In this document: one piece after another, positions 1 to 9,362 of the stretch
How the letters are laid out: the number at the start of each line of letters is the position of its first letter
How positions within the stretch are numbered: position 1 is the first letter of the stretch
Origin: JAGVJT01 sp964471225
GTDB taxonomy: Bacteria > Pseudomonadota > Gammaproteobacteria > Legionellales > Legionellaceae
Assembly (NCBI GenBank): GCA_964471225.1
Contig: CAYYEZ010000016.1
Coordinates: 89,472-153,471 of the forward strand
Direction: 5' to 3'
DNA length: 64,000 nt
Made by a program: the position numbers and the translations under genes
The notes under the pieces: model-generated
Seen by the model: the letters and a program-made list of their open reading frames with translations, nothing else
Database searches by the model: none
What the model was told of the DNA's origin: nothing

Positions 1-57
1 ATATCAGGAGGGTCGATTATACTCTTCTTCTTTAATCTATCAAGAAAAATACGACTT

Positions 58-1080
58 ATGTTTAAAATACTCGCTGATGCGACGCTTCCACTGCTCGATC
101 TCTTTGAGCCACCTTTTATTGTCACACGCTATTCTGACAAAAACTCACTACAAACACATTTGCCTTCGCATGATATTCTACTTTGCCGCTCAACATTGAC
201 GGTGGATGAGCCGCTTCTTGCGGATACAGCGATTCAATCTGTGGCCACAGCAAGTAGTGGTGTTGATCATATCGACATTGCTTATCTCGAGCAAAGACAG
301 ATTTCGCTTTTTGATGCCAAAGGATGTAATGCACATGCCGTAGCCGACTATGTCACAAGCACACTTTCATGGTTATTAAAACATCAGTTAATTCAGAATA
401 AAACAGCGGGGGTGGTGGGCCTTGGCCATGTGGGACAAAAAGTTGCAACACGACTAAAGGATTTTGGACTCACTGTATATCATTATGATCCCTTACGCGC
501 CCAAACTCAGTCTGATTTTGAAACTTGTACACTTGATGAAATAAAAAGCTGTGATCTAATTTCGCTTCATGCGAATTTACATGATACTCAACCTTTTGCC
601 ACCCGCAAACTCATCAACGAAGCATTTTTAAAAGATCTCGCACCCAACACCGTGCTTATCAATGCCTCACGAGGTGATATTGTGGACGAGCACGCCCTTT
701 TGTCATCCTCTATCATATACTGTACCGACGTTTATGCGCATGAGCCGCAGATTGCAGCCGCGATTATCGATTATGCAAAACTGTGTACACCACATATTGC
801 AGGACACAGTATCGAAGCAAAAAAGAATGCAATCATTGATTTGATGATAAAATTACACACACACGTTGGACAATCCCTCCCTCATCAAATATCGGCCTAC
901 TCTCCAGTGAGTCTCGTCTCTGATAAGCATTATTCTCTAGAAGACAACTGGCTGAAGCACTATGACCCCTCAAAGGAGACAAGTGCACTCAAAACAGCCA
1001 AAGACAAAACGCAAGGCTTTCTCGAGCTGCGTCGTGCACATTGTTTCCGGCATGATGTCAGTTTTCAACAGGACTTATGA
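58..1080 (+). CDS. pdxB: Erythronate-4-phosphate dehydrogenase PdxB
   Basis: Cytosolic NAD-linked enzyme of the DXP-dependent pyridoxal-phosphate pathway; it oxidises 4-phosphoerythronate. The protein has the D-2-hydroxyacid dehydrogenase plan: nucleotide-binding GLGHVGQKVA at residues 121-130, the catalytic-arginine segment INASRGDIVD at 201-210 and the catalytic-histidine segment TPHIAGHS at 244-251. A short C-terminal extension with FLELRRAH near 320 matches the dimerisation domain that separates PdxB from other family members. At 340 residues it is a little shorter than the E. coli protein. Its last six bases overlap the end of the convergent msrBA gene. The family call is firm. Confidence 0.93.
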   Translation: MFKILADATLPLLDLFEPPFIVTRYSDKNSLQTHLPSHDILLCRSTLTVDEPLLADTAIQSVATASSGVDHIDIAYLEQRQISLFDAKGCNAHAVADYVTSTLSWLLKHQLIQNKTAGVVGLGHVGQKVATRLKDFGLTVYHYDPLRAQTQSDFETCTLDEIKSCDLISLHANLHDTQPFATRKLINEAFLKDLAPNTVLINASRGDIVDEHALLSSSIIYCTDVYAHEPQIAAAIIDYAKLCTPHIAGHSIEAKKNAIIDLMIKLHTHVGQSLPHQISAYSPVSLVSDKHYSLEDNWLKHYDPSKETSALKTAKDKTQGFLELRRAHCFRHDVSFQQDL

Positions 1081-1932
1081 AAAACGCTTAGTGTAGCGAT
1101 GGCAATAAGGTGTTTGATGATTTTTTAAATAATAATGCTGATGATAATCTTCCGCTGGCCAAAAAATCATTACAGGAAGTATTTTTGTGGCAATTTTATA
1201 GCTCTGTTGGCTCAATATAGAGATTAATTCTTGCACAATTTTATTTTGATTCGAGTCATAACAAAAGACAGCGCTTTGATATTGTGTACCTATATCCGGA
1301 CCTTGGCCATTTTTTTGTGTTGGATCGTGTATTTCAAAGAAATACTGGATGATCATTTTATAATCTATCTTTGAGCAATCATAGACCACTCGTAAGCCTT
1401 CGAAATGACCTGTCGTCCCTGTACACACCTCACTATAATTTGGTGCATTTTTCATACCACCAATATAGCCGACTTCCGTCTTTACAACTCCAGGCAATTG
1501 ATCAAAGTAATGTTGTGCGCCCCAGAAACATCCAGCCGCGACAATCGCCTCTTCCGTGTCTAAGACATTCGAATCTTCTACAAAATCCATGCTTGAAGCA
1601 TTTACACAATAACGCGTGTTTTTTTCTGTAAAACCCTCTCCAATAAAAACATGCCCTAAATGTCCATGACAACGAGCACAATGAATTTCAACACGTACGC
1701 CATCTTGGTCGGGTTGTCTCGTCACGGTGTTTTCGATGATTTCATCAAAACTTGGCCAACCACAAAATGACTGAAACTGCATATGAGATCGAAACAAGGC
1801 TAATCCACAAGCTCGACATAAATAAGTGCCAGCATGGTTTAATATGTTGGAGATCGGCGCTGGTTTTTCTGTCATCTGATCGCGAAGGACCTGCAGGACA
1901 TGAGGGGTAAGACTTTTATCTTTGATGAGCAT
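1075..1932 (-). CDS. msrBA: MsrB-MsrA fusion, methionine sulfoxide reductase
   Basis: Bifunctional repair enzyme that reduces methionine-R-sulfoxide (MsrB half) and methionine-S-sulfoxide (MsrA half). MsrB comes first: zinc cysteines in LCRAC (39, 42) and CARC (85, 88), catalytic Cys109 in RYCVNAS. MsrA follows, with the GCFWG signature at 134-138 (catalytic Cys135). The 285 residues hold both domains with almost no linker. Many other fused Msr proteins carry MsrA first, so the order is worth noting. No signal peptide is seen, so it probably acts in the cytosol. The start at 1932 has a GAGG stretch about nine bases upstream. It lies 64 bases downstream of yacG on the same strand. Confidence 0.92.
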   Translation of the reverse strand: MLIKDKSLTPHVLQVLRDQMTEKPAPISNILNHAGTYLCRACGLALFRSHMQFQSFCGWPSFDEIIENTVTRQPDQDGVRVEIHCARCHGHLGHVFIGEGFTEKNTRYCVNASSMDFVEDSNVLDTEEAIVAAGCFWGAQHYFDQLPGVVKTEVGYIGGMKNAPNYSEVCTGTTGHFEGLRVVYDCSKIDYKMIIQYFFEIHDPTQKNGQGPDIGTQYQSAVFCYDSNQNKIVQELISILSQQSYKIATKILPVMIFWPAEDYHQHYYLKNHQTPYCHRYTKRFS

Positions 1933-1996
1933 TTAAATATTTCCTCGCAACGTCTCTAAAATTATTTTTTATTTTAACGCCTGTTGAAACCCTAAT

Positions 1997-2179
1997 CTAA
2001 AAATCTACGTCGTTCTGTATAAACTCGAACTCATCAGTTGGAATACGTCTTGTTTCGCTTACCCACTCACCTAGATCTATTAATTTACATCGCGCAGAGC
2101 AAAATGGTCTATCACGACTATGCGCATGATCATCGCTCTCTTTATTACATATAGGACACCTGTTTATTTTATGAGACAT
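1997..2179 (-). CDS. yacG: DNA gyrase inhibitor / zinc protein YacG
   Basis: Small zinc-binding protein; the family binds GyrB and inhibits DNA gyrase in E. coli. At 60 residues it has the typical length. The four zinc ligands are visible as CPIC (Cys8, Cys11) and CSARC (Cys27, Cys31), followed by the family segment KLIDLGEW. The C-terminus is acidic. It sits upstream of msrBA on the same strand. In many gammaproteobacteria yacG lies next to coaE or pilD; neither is present here. Confidence 0.9.
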   Translation of the reverse strand: MSHKINRCPICNKESDDHAHSRDRPFCSARCKLIDLGEWVSETRRIPTDEFEFIQNDVDF

Positions 2180-2296
2180 TTTATAAAACTCAAAATTAGA
2201 TTAAATATAACGATATCATTTTTTACTGGATCTTGAACAAACTCCATGTAAATATAAAAAATGCTAACTTGAACACACACCTTCATCAACCTCATC

Positions 2297-3802
2297 ATGC
2301 CACATCTTAAGCCCACAGAAATATTAGATCTCGCCATCATCGGCGGAGGAATCAATGGCAGCGGTTGTGCCGCCGAAGCATCACTTCGAGGGCTATCGGT
2401 TGTGTTATGTGAACGAGGCGACTTAGGCAGCCAAACATCGTCAGCAAGCAGTAAACTCATTCATGGCGGATTAAGATATCTTGAGCAATGCGATTTTTTA
2501 TTGGTAAAACATGCACTTGATGAGCGTCAACGCTTACTTAACCTAGCGCCTTATTTAGTCAAGCCTTTAAAATTTATTATACCACAGACCCCAAGCACTC
2601 GACCTTCATGGCTCATTAGGCTCGGATTATTTATATATGACTATTTGAGCTTTAAAAATCAGCTTCCGCATCACCAGACACTCACACGTCTCAAATATCC
2701 TAATGATTTTTTACCACTGAAAGCCGCCTACCAAAAAGGATTTTCTTATTATGATGCGCACACAGAAGATAGTCGTTTAGTACTCGTCAACGCGCTTCAA
2801 GCTAAAAAACATGGCGCAACAATCTTGACTCAGACGGAAGTAATAAACATTGAAGCGCATCAAAATTTTTGGGAGCTCACCTTACGCTCGAAGGATAATC
2901 AGACGCAAACAATTCGAGCAAAAGCGTTGATTAATGCAGCTGGGGCATGCGTACAACACATCAATCAACTCGCAGGTCTTCCTGCTCGCTATCAAACCAC
3001 ACTGATTCAAGGAACACACATCATCGTCCCGCGGTGGTATTCTGGCGAGCAAGCTTATCTACTTCAACATCTCGACAAACGCGTTATTTTTGTGATTCCC
3101 TATCAAACAGACTACACACTCATCGGCACTACCGAAACAACATTTACAGGCGATCCATTAGCAATTCAAGCGCAGCCGTCAGAAGTTGATTATTTACTTC
3201 AGACAATTCAGCATTTTTTTAATCACGCGTTGTGTAAAAAAGATATTTTACACGTTACCTCAGGCGTCAGAACCTTAGTTTCTCAAGCGAAAAATCCACG
3301 CCAAATGAGTCGAGACTGGGCTTATGATTATGCCGTAACTCCTTTGCCTTATGTCAGTATTTATAGTGGGAAATTAACCACTTATCGTAAATTATCAGAG
3401 ATAGTTTTAGCACACCTCGCGCCTCACTTTCCAAACATTCAGCCTTCAGCGACAGCTCACACTCCCCTGCCAGGCTCAACGTATGAGAACCTAAGTTTTG
3501 ATGAATATAAAGCATATGCTGAGAAAAAATATGCTTGGTTAGCCGCTGAAACAAGGCAGCGCTACCTCTATACATACGGAACACGAACGGAGGACTTTCT
3601 TCGGCATGCCGCAAGCACCGAAGATCTAGGAGTTGCTTTTGGACCAACAGTTTATCAAATAGAAATAGATTACTTAATTCGTGAGGAATGGGTCACTCAC
3701 ATCGAAGATATCCTTTGGCGAAGAACAAAAATAGGCCTAACCTTATCACGCGAAAATATTGAACGCTTAAAATCACATTATCAAGATAAAATCGTTTTTT
3801 AA
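2297..3802 (+). CDS. glpD: Aerobic glycerol-3-phosphate dehydrogenase GlpD
   Basis: FAD enzyme of the inner-membrane face that oxidises sn-glycerol 3-phosphate to dihydroxyacetone phosphate and passes electrons to quinone. The FAD-binding motif GGGINGSG is at residues 16-23, the family segment SSKLIHGGLRYLE at about 51-63, and the C-terminal DAO_C-type helical domain is present (LYTYGTRTEDF and onward). Its 501 residues match the family. It stands alone, with no glpF or glpK beside it. In an intracellular bacterium it could feed on host-derived glycerol phosphate; that is inference. Confidence 0.93.
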   Translation: MPHLKPTEILDLAIIGGGINGSGCAAEASLRGLSVVLCERGDLGSQTSSASSKLIHGGLRYLEQCDFLLVKHALDERQRLLNLAPYLVKPLKFIIPQTPSTRPSWLIRLGLFIYDYLSFKNQLPHHQTLTRLKYPNDFLPLKAAYQKGFSYYDAHTEDSRLVLVNALQAKKHGATILTQTEVINIEAHQNFWELTLRSKDNQTQTIRAKALINAAGACVQHINQLAGLPARYQTTLIQGTHIIVPRWYSGEQAYLLQHLDKRVIFVIPYQTDYTLIGTTETTFTGDPLAIQAQPSEVDYLLQTIQHFFNHALCKKDILHVTSGVRTLVSQAKNPRQMSRDWAYDYAVTPLPYVSIYSGKLTTYRKLSEIVLAHLAPHFPNIQPSATAHTPLPGSTYENLSFDEYKAYAEKKYAWLAAETRQRYLYTYGTRTEDFLRHAASTEDLGVAFGPTVYQIEIDYLIREEWVTHIEDILWRRTKIGLTLSRENIERLKSHYQDKIVF

Positions 3803-3821
3803 ATGGGAGGCTTTATCATCT

Positions 3822-4190
3822 TTACTCTTGGTCAAGCTCCTTCAAAACGCCACTAACATCAACATTTAGCGCTTGCGTGGCTAACTCATGCAACACAGAC
3901 TCAGGTACTGTGCCAGACTCAGAATAAATTGCAATACCAGATTTAAACACCATCAGATGTGGAATTGATCGAATTTGAAATAACTCAGCGAGTGAGACCT
4001 CTTGCTCCACATCAACTGAGGCAAACACAATCGTGTCGTATTGTGCCGCTACACGCTCAAAAACCGGGGCAAACTGGCGGCATGGTCCACACCATTTTGC
4101 CCAAAAATCAACAAAAACAATCCCCCCCTGATTCAATAGGGTCTCCAAATTAGCTGCGTTCAATACCTGAACTTTACCCTGACTTGCCAT
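3822..4190 (-). CDS. Thioredoxin-like protein
   Basis: Cytosolic thioredoxin-fold protein of 122 residues. It carries the redox-active WCGPC motif (Cys34, Cys37) and the cis-proline segment SIPHL (Pro77). About 15 extra residues at the C-terminus go beyond a minimal thioredoxin. The start codon lies inside the 3' end of adk (17-base overlap), which indicates translational coupling. It could be the main thioredoxin or a client-specific paralogue; the sequence does not separate these. Confidence 0.88.
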   Translation of the reverse strand: MASQGKVQVLNAANLETLLNQGGIVFVDFWAKWCGPCRQFAPVFERVAAQYDTIVFASVDVEQEVSLAELFQIRSIPHLMVFKSGIAIYSESGTVPESVLHELATQALNVDVSGVLKELDQE

Positions 4191-4860
4191 CTACTTCCCC
4201 TGTTAAAGATTGCAAAATATGCTCAAATATCGCGTCAACATCACCTACACCCTCAACGCGATGAAATTGTGGTGCATGCAGAGGATCTTCTTTCACCCAC
4301 TCTTGATAATAGGCAATCAAGGGACTTGTTTGCTGATGATAAACTTGCAGGCGGTTTCGAATAATTTCTTCTCTATCATCGTCACGTAAAATTAATGGCT
4401 CGCCCGTGATATCATCACAACCTGCTATTTGGGGTGGGTGATATTCTAAATGATAAACTCGGCCAGAAGCAGGATGAGTCCTTCTCCCGGTAATACGGCG
4501 TATAATTTCTTGATCATCGACAGCAATCTCGACAACATGCTCTAACGGGATATGCGCTTCTCTGAGAGATTGTGCTTGTGCAATCGTTCTTGGAAAACCA
4601 TCCAACAAAAATCCTTGACGGCAATCTTCTTGCAAAAGACGTTCTTTCACTAACGCAATGATGATATCGTCAGAGACCAATTCGCCACTTTCCATAATTT
4701 TTTTAGCACTCAAACCAAGAGGTGTACCAGCGGCTACAGCAGCTCTTAACATATCACCAGTAGAAATCTGTGGTATTTTAAAGTGAGCAGTTAAACGCCC
4801 CGCCTGTGTACCTTTTCCGGCGCCCGGTCCACCAAGCAACATCATACGCATCATTGTCAT
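4174..4860 (-). CDS. adk: Adenylate kinase
   Basis: Essential phosphotransferase that interconverts ATP + AMP and 2 ADP. The P-loop GGPGAGKGTQ is at residues 10-19, the AMP-binding and DGFPRT segments follow, and there is a long-form LID domain beginning RRTHPASGRVYH. The LID lacks the four-cysteine zinc site of Gram-positive enzymes. At 228 residues it is slightly long because of a C-terminal tail. The chosen start has a strong GGAGAGG site five bases upstream. It forms a minus-strand cluster with the upstream transglycosylase-like lipoprotein gene and the downstream thioredoxin gene. Confidence 0.95.
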   Translation of the reverse strand: MTMMRMMLLGGPGAGKGTQAGRLTAHFKIPQISTGDMLRAAVAAGTPLGLSAKKIMESGELVSDDIIIALVKERLLQEDCRQGFLLDGFPRTIAQAQSLREAHIPLEHVVEIAVDDQEIIRRITGRRTHPASGRVYHLEYHPPQIAGCDDITGEPLILRDDDREEIIRNRLQVYHQQTSPLIAYYQEWVKEDPLHAPQFHRVEGVGDVDAIFEHILQSLTGEVDGKSG

Positions 4861-4887
4861 TACATCCTCTCCAAAAAAACTTCTATG

Positions 4888-5502
4888 CTAAAACCAACGC
4901 TTGTACCAAACACGCTTCAGCGCATCCTGGCAACGCAGTAACTGAGCTTGATAAATTTGTGCACGCGCCTCTACTTTGCGCGCAACATGCAATAACCAAG
5001 GCTTCTGAAGGTAGGTTTTATTCATATATCCCCCGACACCTTCATGGTATGCAAGATACAACGAGTAAGGATCACTTCGTGAAATCCCCGCTCGACGATT
5101 TGCCTGATTAGCATACCAACCAATAAAATCAACACCATCAGAAAAACGCTCGCGCGAAGCAAACATTCCACCGGCAGAGTGTCTATATAAATCCCAAGTT
5201 GAATCTAGCGCTTGTGCATATCCGTAAGCAGTCGATGGACGCTTCCAAGGAATAATCCAGAGTAGTTTCGTGCGAGGAGGTTTCGCTTGCGCGTCAAAAC
5301 GCGATTCTTGATGCATAATCGCCATCTGAACATGCACTGGAACACGCCAACGACGCTCTACATCTTTGCTGTCACGATACCATTGAGGATATTGCTTGAA
5401 AATATTACAAACATTATTCATATCTCGCGGAGGTGGTGTCACACATCCTGATAATCCAGCAATTATCACACAAAAAGTCGCATAGCGTATTAATAATCGC
5501 AT
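4888..5502 (-). CDS. Lipoprotein with lytic-transglycosylase (SLT-like) domain
   Basis: Predicted outer-membrane lipoprotein of 204 residues: a hydrophobic signal, then the lipobox LSGC with the lipidated Cys near residue 20. The body resembles an SLT lysozyme-like domain. HQESRFD supplies the expected catalytic Glu near residue 67, and AYGYAQALDSTW matches the second conserved block. Members of this family cut the glycan strand of peptidoglycan. It is followed closely by adk (27-base gap). The substrate role is inferred from the motif only. Confidence 0.82.
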   Translation of the reverse strand: MRLLIRYATFCVIIAGLSGCVTPPPRDMNNVCNIFKQYPQWYRDSKDVERRWRVPVHVQMAIMHQESRFDAQAKPPRTKLLWIIPWKRPSTAYGYAQALDSTWDLYRHSAGGMFASRERFSDGVDFIGWYANQANRRAGISRSDPYSLYLAYHEGVGGYMNKTYLQKPWLLHVARKVEARAQIYQAQLLRCQDALKRVWYKRWF

Positions 5503-5589
5503 CCATTCATTCCAATAAATAGTTTTATATCATCAACAACCGAGTATAATTTCTTTTACTTAGCACAGCAACAAAAGAGAAACGACTCT

Positions 5590-6357
5590 ATGATTTTAGT
5601 CTTTGATATCGAAACTATCCCTGACATCGATGCAGGTAAAAAATTATATGATTTAGAAGGATTATCTGATGAGGATGTGGTTCACGCACTTTTCGCACTA
5701 AGACGACAAAAAACAGGACATGATTTCCTCCCGCATCACCTTCAAAAAATTGTCACCATCTCTTGTGTCCTTGCATCTGACAATACACTAAAAGTTTGGT
5801 CAGTAGGACAAGAAGACAGCAGCGAGGCAGAAATTATTACCCGATTTTTTGCCGGACTAAAAAAACATATCCCAACACTAGTCAGCTGGAATGGAAGTGG
5901 ATTTGATCTCCCTGTACTACATTACCGTGCTCTATTACATGGTATCGCAGCCACCCAATACTGGGAATACGGGGAAACTCAATCAGAATTTCGATGGAAT
6001 AATTACTTAAATCGTTTTCATTACCGACATCTTGATCTCATGGATGTGTTAAGCGCCTATCAAAACAAAGCATTTGCCCCTCTTGACGAAATAGCGATGC
6101 TCTTAGGGTTTCCAGGAAAAATGGGCATGAGTGGAAAACATGTCTGGAAAAACTATTTGGCAGGCGAGATTCGAAGCATTCGCAACTATTGTGAAACAGA
6201 TGTGCTCAACACTTACTGCGTTTATCTTCGCTTTGAGATGATGCGAGGACGTCTTTCAGAGCAAAGTTATCAACACAAAATACAATCATTAAAACAAATG
6301 CTTTTCGACAGCGGTCAATCTCACCTGATTGAATTTTATTTAAATCTTAAAAGTTAA
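5590..6357 (+). CDS. Predicted 3'-5' exonuclease, PolB-like DEDDy family
   Basis: Stand-alone exonuclease of the family related to the proofreading domain of DNA polymerase B. The three exonuclease motifs are visible: FDIETIPD near residue 5 (Exo I Asp and Glu), SWNGSGFDLPVL near 100 (Exo II) and YCETDVLNTY near 200 (Exo III, the Y-x3-D form). Length 255 matches the family. Its 3' end overlaps the convergent downstream gene by 18 bases. The physiological DNA or RNA substrate is not known for this family. Confidence 0.85.
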   Translation: MILVFDIETIPDIDAGKKLYDLEGLSDEDVVHALFALRRQKTGHDFLPHHLQKIVTISCVLASDNTLKVWSVGQEDSSEAEIITRFFAGLKKHIPTLVSWNGSGFDLPVLHYRALLHGIAATQYWEYGETQSEFRWNNYLNRFHYRHLDLMDVLSAYQNKAFAPLDEIAMLLGFPGKMGMSGKHVWKNYLAGEIRSIRNYCETDVLNTYCVYLRFEMMRGRLSEQSYQHKIQSLKQMLFDSGQSHLIEFYLNLKS

Positions 6358-7755
6358 AGAATCACCCTCAACGTTTGTAGCAACAATACGCTCTCTCATC
6401 AATGAACCTGTATTGGAATACAAGACACGAGAGGTAATTGAATTGCTTTCAGCCACAAGAGGTGTCGGCTCAACTTGAGAATTACGCACAGCTCCATGAT
6501 TTATACAAGAAAAGCCGTCAGGAAAACAACACCATCTTTTTTTAGATCCCTCAGGAGAGGTAGATGAGCGCCAGAAAAAATGACCTGCTTTTGGTTTATT
6601 CTTAATCGGGGCCTTGACTACTTCGGTCTCATAATCTTTGGATATATTCAATGGATTAACCTGTATAAACACAGTCTCTCGAACCGAGCAGGCTGATATC
6701 TGTATAGAAAGTTGAGCTCGTTTTAGCGGCAAAGGAGGTTTCAATGTATCGTGTCGGTGATCTAGATATTTTTCAGTATCACTGTGGCAAGACACTGAGT
6801 CTGTTAAAAAAATAGCCTCTTCGCATTCAGTCAGAGCAAGTATGTCATGAACAGCTTCAGAAAAAAGATCTTCCGTCGCGTTAGATAAATTCGCATCAAT
6901 AATAAGACTTCGGATACCTTCAGAATAACTTCCAATAAATTCTATTAAACTATGATGGGAAGGAAATCGCAGTACTGATACATCATGAACTAAAAGGCCA
7001 TTATGATCATATACGGCTACCGTAGTTGAGCTATGCAAGTGATATTGTTTGGATTCTCTGTTATAAAAAACGAACCAATGATGCTCGCTTGAGATTAATT
7101 TAGGTATTAACCCTTTAAGGGTAGAAATATCTCCATGCGTAATAAAAAGAGAATGATGTCCCCGAGGCTTGGGCCTAAAATTCATTAAAATCGCCGTATT
7201 TTCCAACTCACAATCTACTACTTTAGGATGATTAATTTCCATAAAAATGACATTTTTCACTACTGAAAGTCCTGCACGATTACAAACTAACGCTCTCCTT
7301 AACGTCACAGGAGGTTTAAACTCCATGTGTTGATGATTAATGTAATTTTCAGCATCTTGATAACAAAGTGGTGTATCGGTAAAAAATATCGCCTCTTCAC
7401 ACTCGGCCAGTATTGCAATTTCATGTGTAACTCGAGAAAAAAATTCGCCCCCTACTTCGCTCAAATTTGCGTCAAGAGCAATACTATGAACTTTTTCTGC
7501 ATAACTCGAAATAAATTTCATCAATTCATGATGAGAAGAAAAACGGAGTTGAGATAAATCAGAAATTTCAAGCCCATTCTCACCGTGCAACTTCACTGTC
7601 GTTAAACGGTCGAAGTGGTATTCGCATGCTGAAGTATCGTAGACAACAACCCAATGATAATCATGAGGATTTAATTGTCTTGTTAATATCTTGAGCGTCA
7701 GAAGCCCCCCATGAGTGATATAAAGAGTATGTGGTTTGTCTGTCAGTTTAGGCAT
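6340..7755 (-). CDS. Unknown protein with two tandem copies of a ~165-residue domain
   Basis: I do not recognise the family. The 471 residues consist of two clearly homologous halves plus a unique tail. Copy 1 (about 8-180) and copy 2 (about 199-360) share, in order, ITHG near the start, a W-x-V-x-Y segment, LRF-x-SHH, a phrase ending DANLS, an ECEEAIF-x-TD block and an R/H-rich KPP stretch. Each copy alternates predicted strands and helices. There is no signal peptide or membrane segment. The tail (about 361-471) is polar and Ser/Thr rich with a few cysteines. It is monocistronic and convergent with the exonuclease gene. An effector role is possible but not shown. Confidence 0.75.
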   Translation of the reverse strand: MPKLTDKPHTLYITHGGLLTLKILTRQLNPHDYHWVVVYDTSACEYHFDRLTTVKLHGENGLEISDLSQLRFSSHHELMKFISSYAEKVHSIALDANLSEVGGEFFSRVTHEIAILAECEEAIFFTDTPLCYQDAENYINHQHMEFKPPVTLRRALVCNRAGLSVVKNVIFMEINHPKVVDCELENTAILMNFRPKPRGHHSLFITHGDISTLKGLIPKLISSEHHWFVFYNRESKQYHLHSSTTVAVYDHNGLLVHDVSVLRFPSHHSLIEFIGSYSEGIRSLIIDANLSNATEDLFSEAVHDILALTECEEAIFLTDSVSCHSDTEKYLDHRHDTLKPPLPLKRAQLSIQISACSVRETVFIQVNPLNISKDYETEVVKAPIKNKPKAGHFFWRSSTSPEGSKKRWCCFPDGFSCINHGAVRNSQVEPTPLVAESNSITSRVLYSNTGSLMRERIVATNVEGDSLTFKI

Positions 7756-7854
7756 TAGGTCACCATGTAATAATATTAAATGATTAGTTTTTAATCATTT
7801 TACACACAAAAAGATCTATTTGCAACAAATAATCTTATGGTCAAGCCATAAAAA

Positions 7855-7894
7855 GACGCGAGGAAAAAAATCTTTCAATTTTTTTCCTCGCGTC
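7855..7894 (-). terminator. Rho-independent terminator of the ace operon
   Basis: A perfect 16-bp stem (7855-7870 with 7879-7894) around an 8-nt loop, followed on the minus strand by a T-rich stretch (TTTTTAT). It lies about 30 bases past the lpdA stop codon, the position expected for the end of the aceE-aceF-lpdA transcript. The A/T half of the stem also makes it usable from the other strand. Confidence 0.9.
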
Positions 7895-7922
7895 TCAACT
7901 GTCAATAAATTTTAAGAACTCT

Positions 7923-9350
7923 TTATTCTTTTTTCTTTTTTTTAGGCAAATATAAATCTGTAATCGAGCCTTCGAAAATTTCAGCAGATTGCGCGATCGT
8001 TTCTGACAATGTTGGATGAGGGTGAATTGTCAATGCAATATCCTCTACATCACACATCATTTCTATCGCAAGCGCTGCTTCAGCAATCAAATCCCCTGCA
8101 TTTTTACCAACAATACCCGCACCAATAATACGCTTCGTATTGGGACAAAAAAGTAATTTTGTGATTCCCTCTTCGCATCCCATACTTAGTGCGCGACCAC
8201 TTGCAGCCCATGGAAAAACAGCTTTCTCGTAAGCAACATTTTTGGACTTCGCTTCTTTTTCAGTTAAGCCGACCCAAGCGATTTCAGGATGAGTGTAAGC
8301 CACACTCGCGATACATTTAGGTTCAAAGTAATGCTTTTTACCCGCTATGACTTCAGCAGCAACTTTACCCTCAGGGATCGCTTTGTGCGCTAACATCGGT
8401 TGACCAACCACATCACCGATTGCAAAAATATGGGAAACATTTGTTCTCATTTGCTTATCTACCGCAATAAATCCGCGCTCATCCACTGCGACACCAGCCA
8501 ATGACGCATCAATTTTTCCACCATTGGGTCGACGACCAACGGCGACAAGGACTTGCTTAAAGAGAAGTGGCTTATCAGTTGCATGCTCACCTTCCATTGT
8601 GACCTCAATGCCATCATTTTTTGCGTCCATTGCGGTAACTTTCGTCTTTAACCAACAAGTCACACCTTGTTTTGTAAGACGTTTTTGTAACACATTCACA
8701 AGATCTGCATCTGCACCTGGAATTAATTGATCTGCAAACTCTACCACAGTCACTTTAACACCGAGCGCGCTATAGACTGTAGCCATCTCAAGGCCAATAA
8801 TGCCCCCACCTAGAACCAACAAATCACCTTTGATATCATGAAGTTCTAAGGCACCAGTAGAGCTAAAAATACGCTTGTCTTCAGGAATAAACGGTAACCG
8901 GACAGATTCACTCCCTACCGCAATAATTGCATATTCAAAATCAACCAGAACTTCACCTTCTTCCGTTTGCACTTTTAATTGATGTGGCGAAGCGAATTTT
9001 GCAAAACCTGTCAGACGTTCGACTTGACGCTGTTTTGCTAACGCAGACAATCCCCCTGTCAGCTTTTTAACAACACTGTTCTTCCATGCCACCATTTTTT
9101 CACGATCAAGTTGCATATTTCCAAAGTCAATGCCATGAGATTTGGCAACCTGACTTTCCTCAATGACTTCAGCAAGATGTAGTAATGCTTTAGAAGGAAT
9201 ACAACCCACATTTAAACACACACCGCCTAAGCCCTCGAACTGCTCGACTAACAGTACTTTTTTACCTAAGTCAGCTGCTCTAAAGGCTGCTGTATAGCCA
9301 CCAGGACCACTACCAATAACAACCACTTCTGTTTTGATTTGTTTTGTCAT
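7923..9350 (-). CDS. lpdA: Dihydrolipoamide dehydrogenase (E3)
   Basis: Flavoprotein that reoxidises the lipoyl groups of pyruvate dehydrogenase and probably also of 2-oxoglutarate dehydrogenase. The FAD motif GSGPGGYTAAFRA, the redox disulfide in GGVCLNVGCIPSK, a second NAD-binding GGGIIGLE and the C-terminal catalytic HPHPTLSE are all present. I place the start at 9350 rather than 9362, because a GAGG site lies upstream of the ATG at 9350 while the earlier ATG abuts the aceF stop. The C-terminus ends in a lysine run. Last gene of the ace cluster. Confidence 0.95.
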   Translation of the reverse strand: MTKQIKTEVVVIGSGPGGYTAAFRAADLGKKVLLVEQFEGLGGVCLNVGCIPSKALLHLAEVIEESQVAKSHGIDFGNMQLDREKMVAWKNSVVKKLTGGLSALAKQRQVERLTGFAKFASPHQLKVQTEEGEVLVDFEYAIIAVGSESVRLPFIPEDKRIFSSTGALELHDIKGDLLVLGGGIIGLEMATVYSALGVKVTVVEFADQLIPGADADLVNVLQKRLTKQGVTCWLKTKVTAMDAKNDGIEVTMEGEHATDKPLLFKQVLVAVGRRPNGGKIDASLAGVAVDERGFIAVDKQMRTNVSHIFAIGDVVGQPMLAHKAIPEGKVAAEVIAGKKHYFEPKCIASVAYTHPEIAWVGLTEKEAKSKNVAYEKAVFPWAASGRALSMGCEEGITKLLFCPNTKRIIGAGIVGKNAGDLIAEAALAIEMMCDVEDIALTIHPHPTLSETIAQSAEIFEGSITDLYLPKKKKKE

Positions 9351-9362
9351 GAATTGCCTCAA

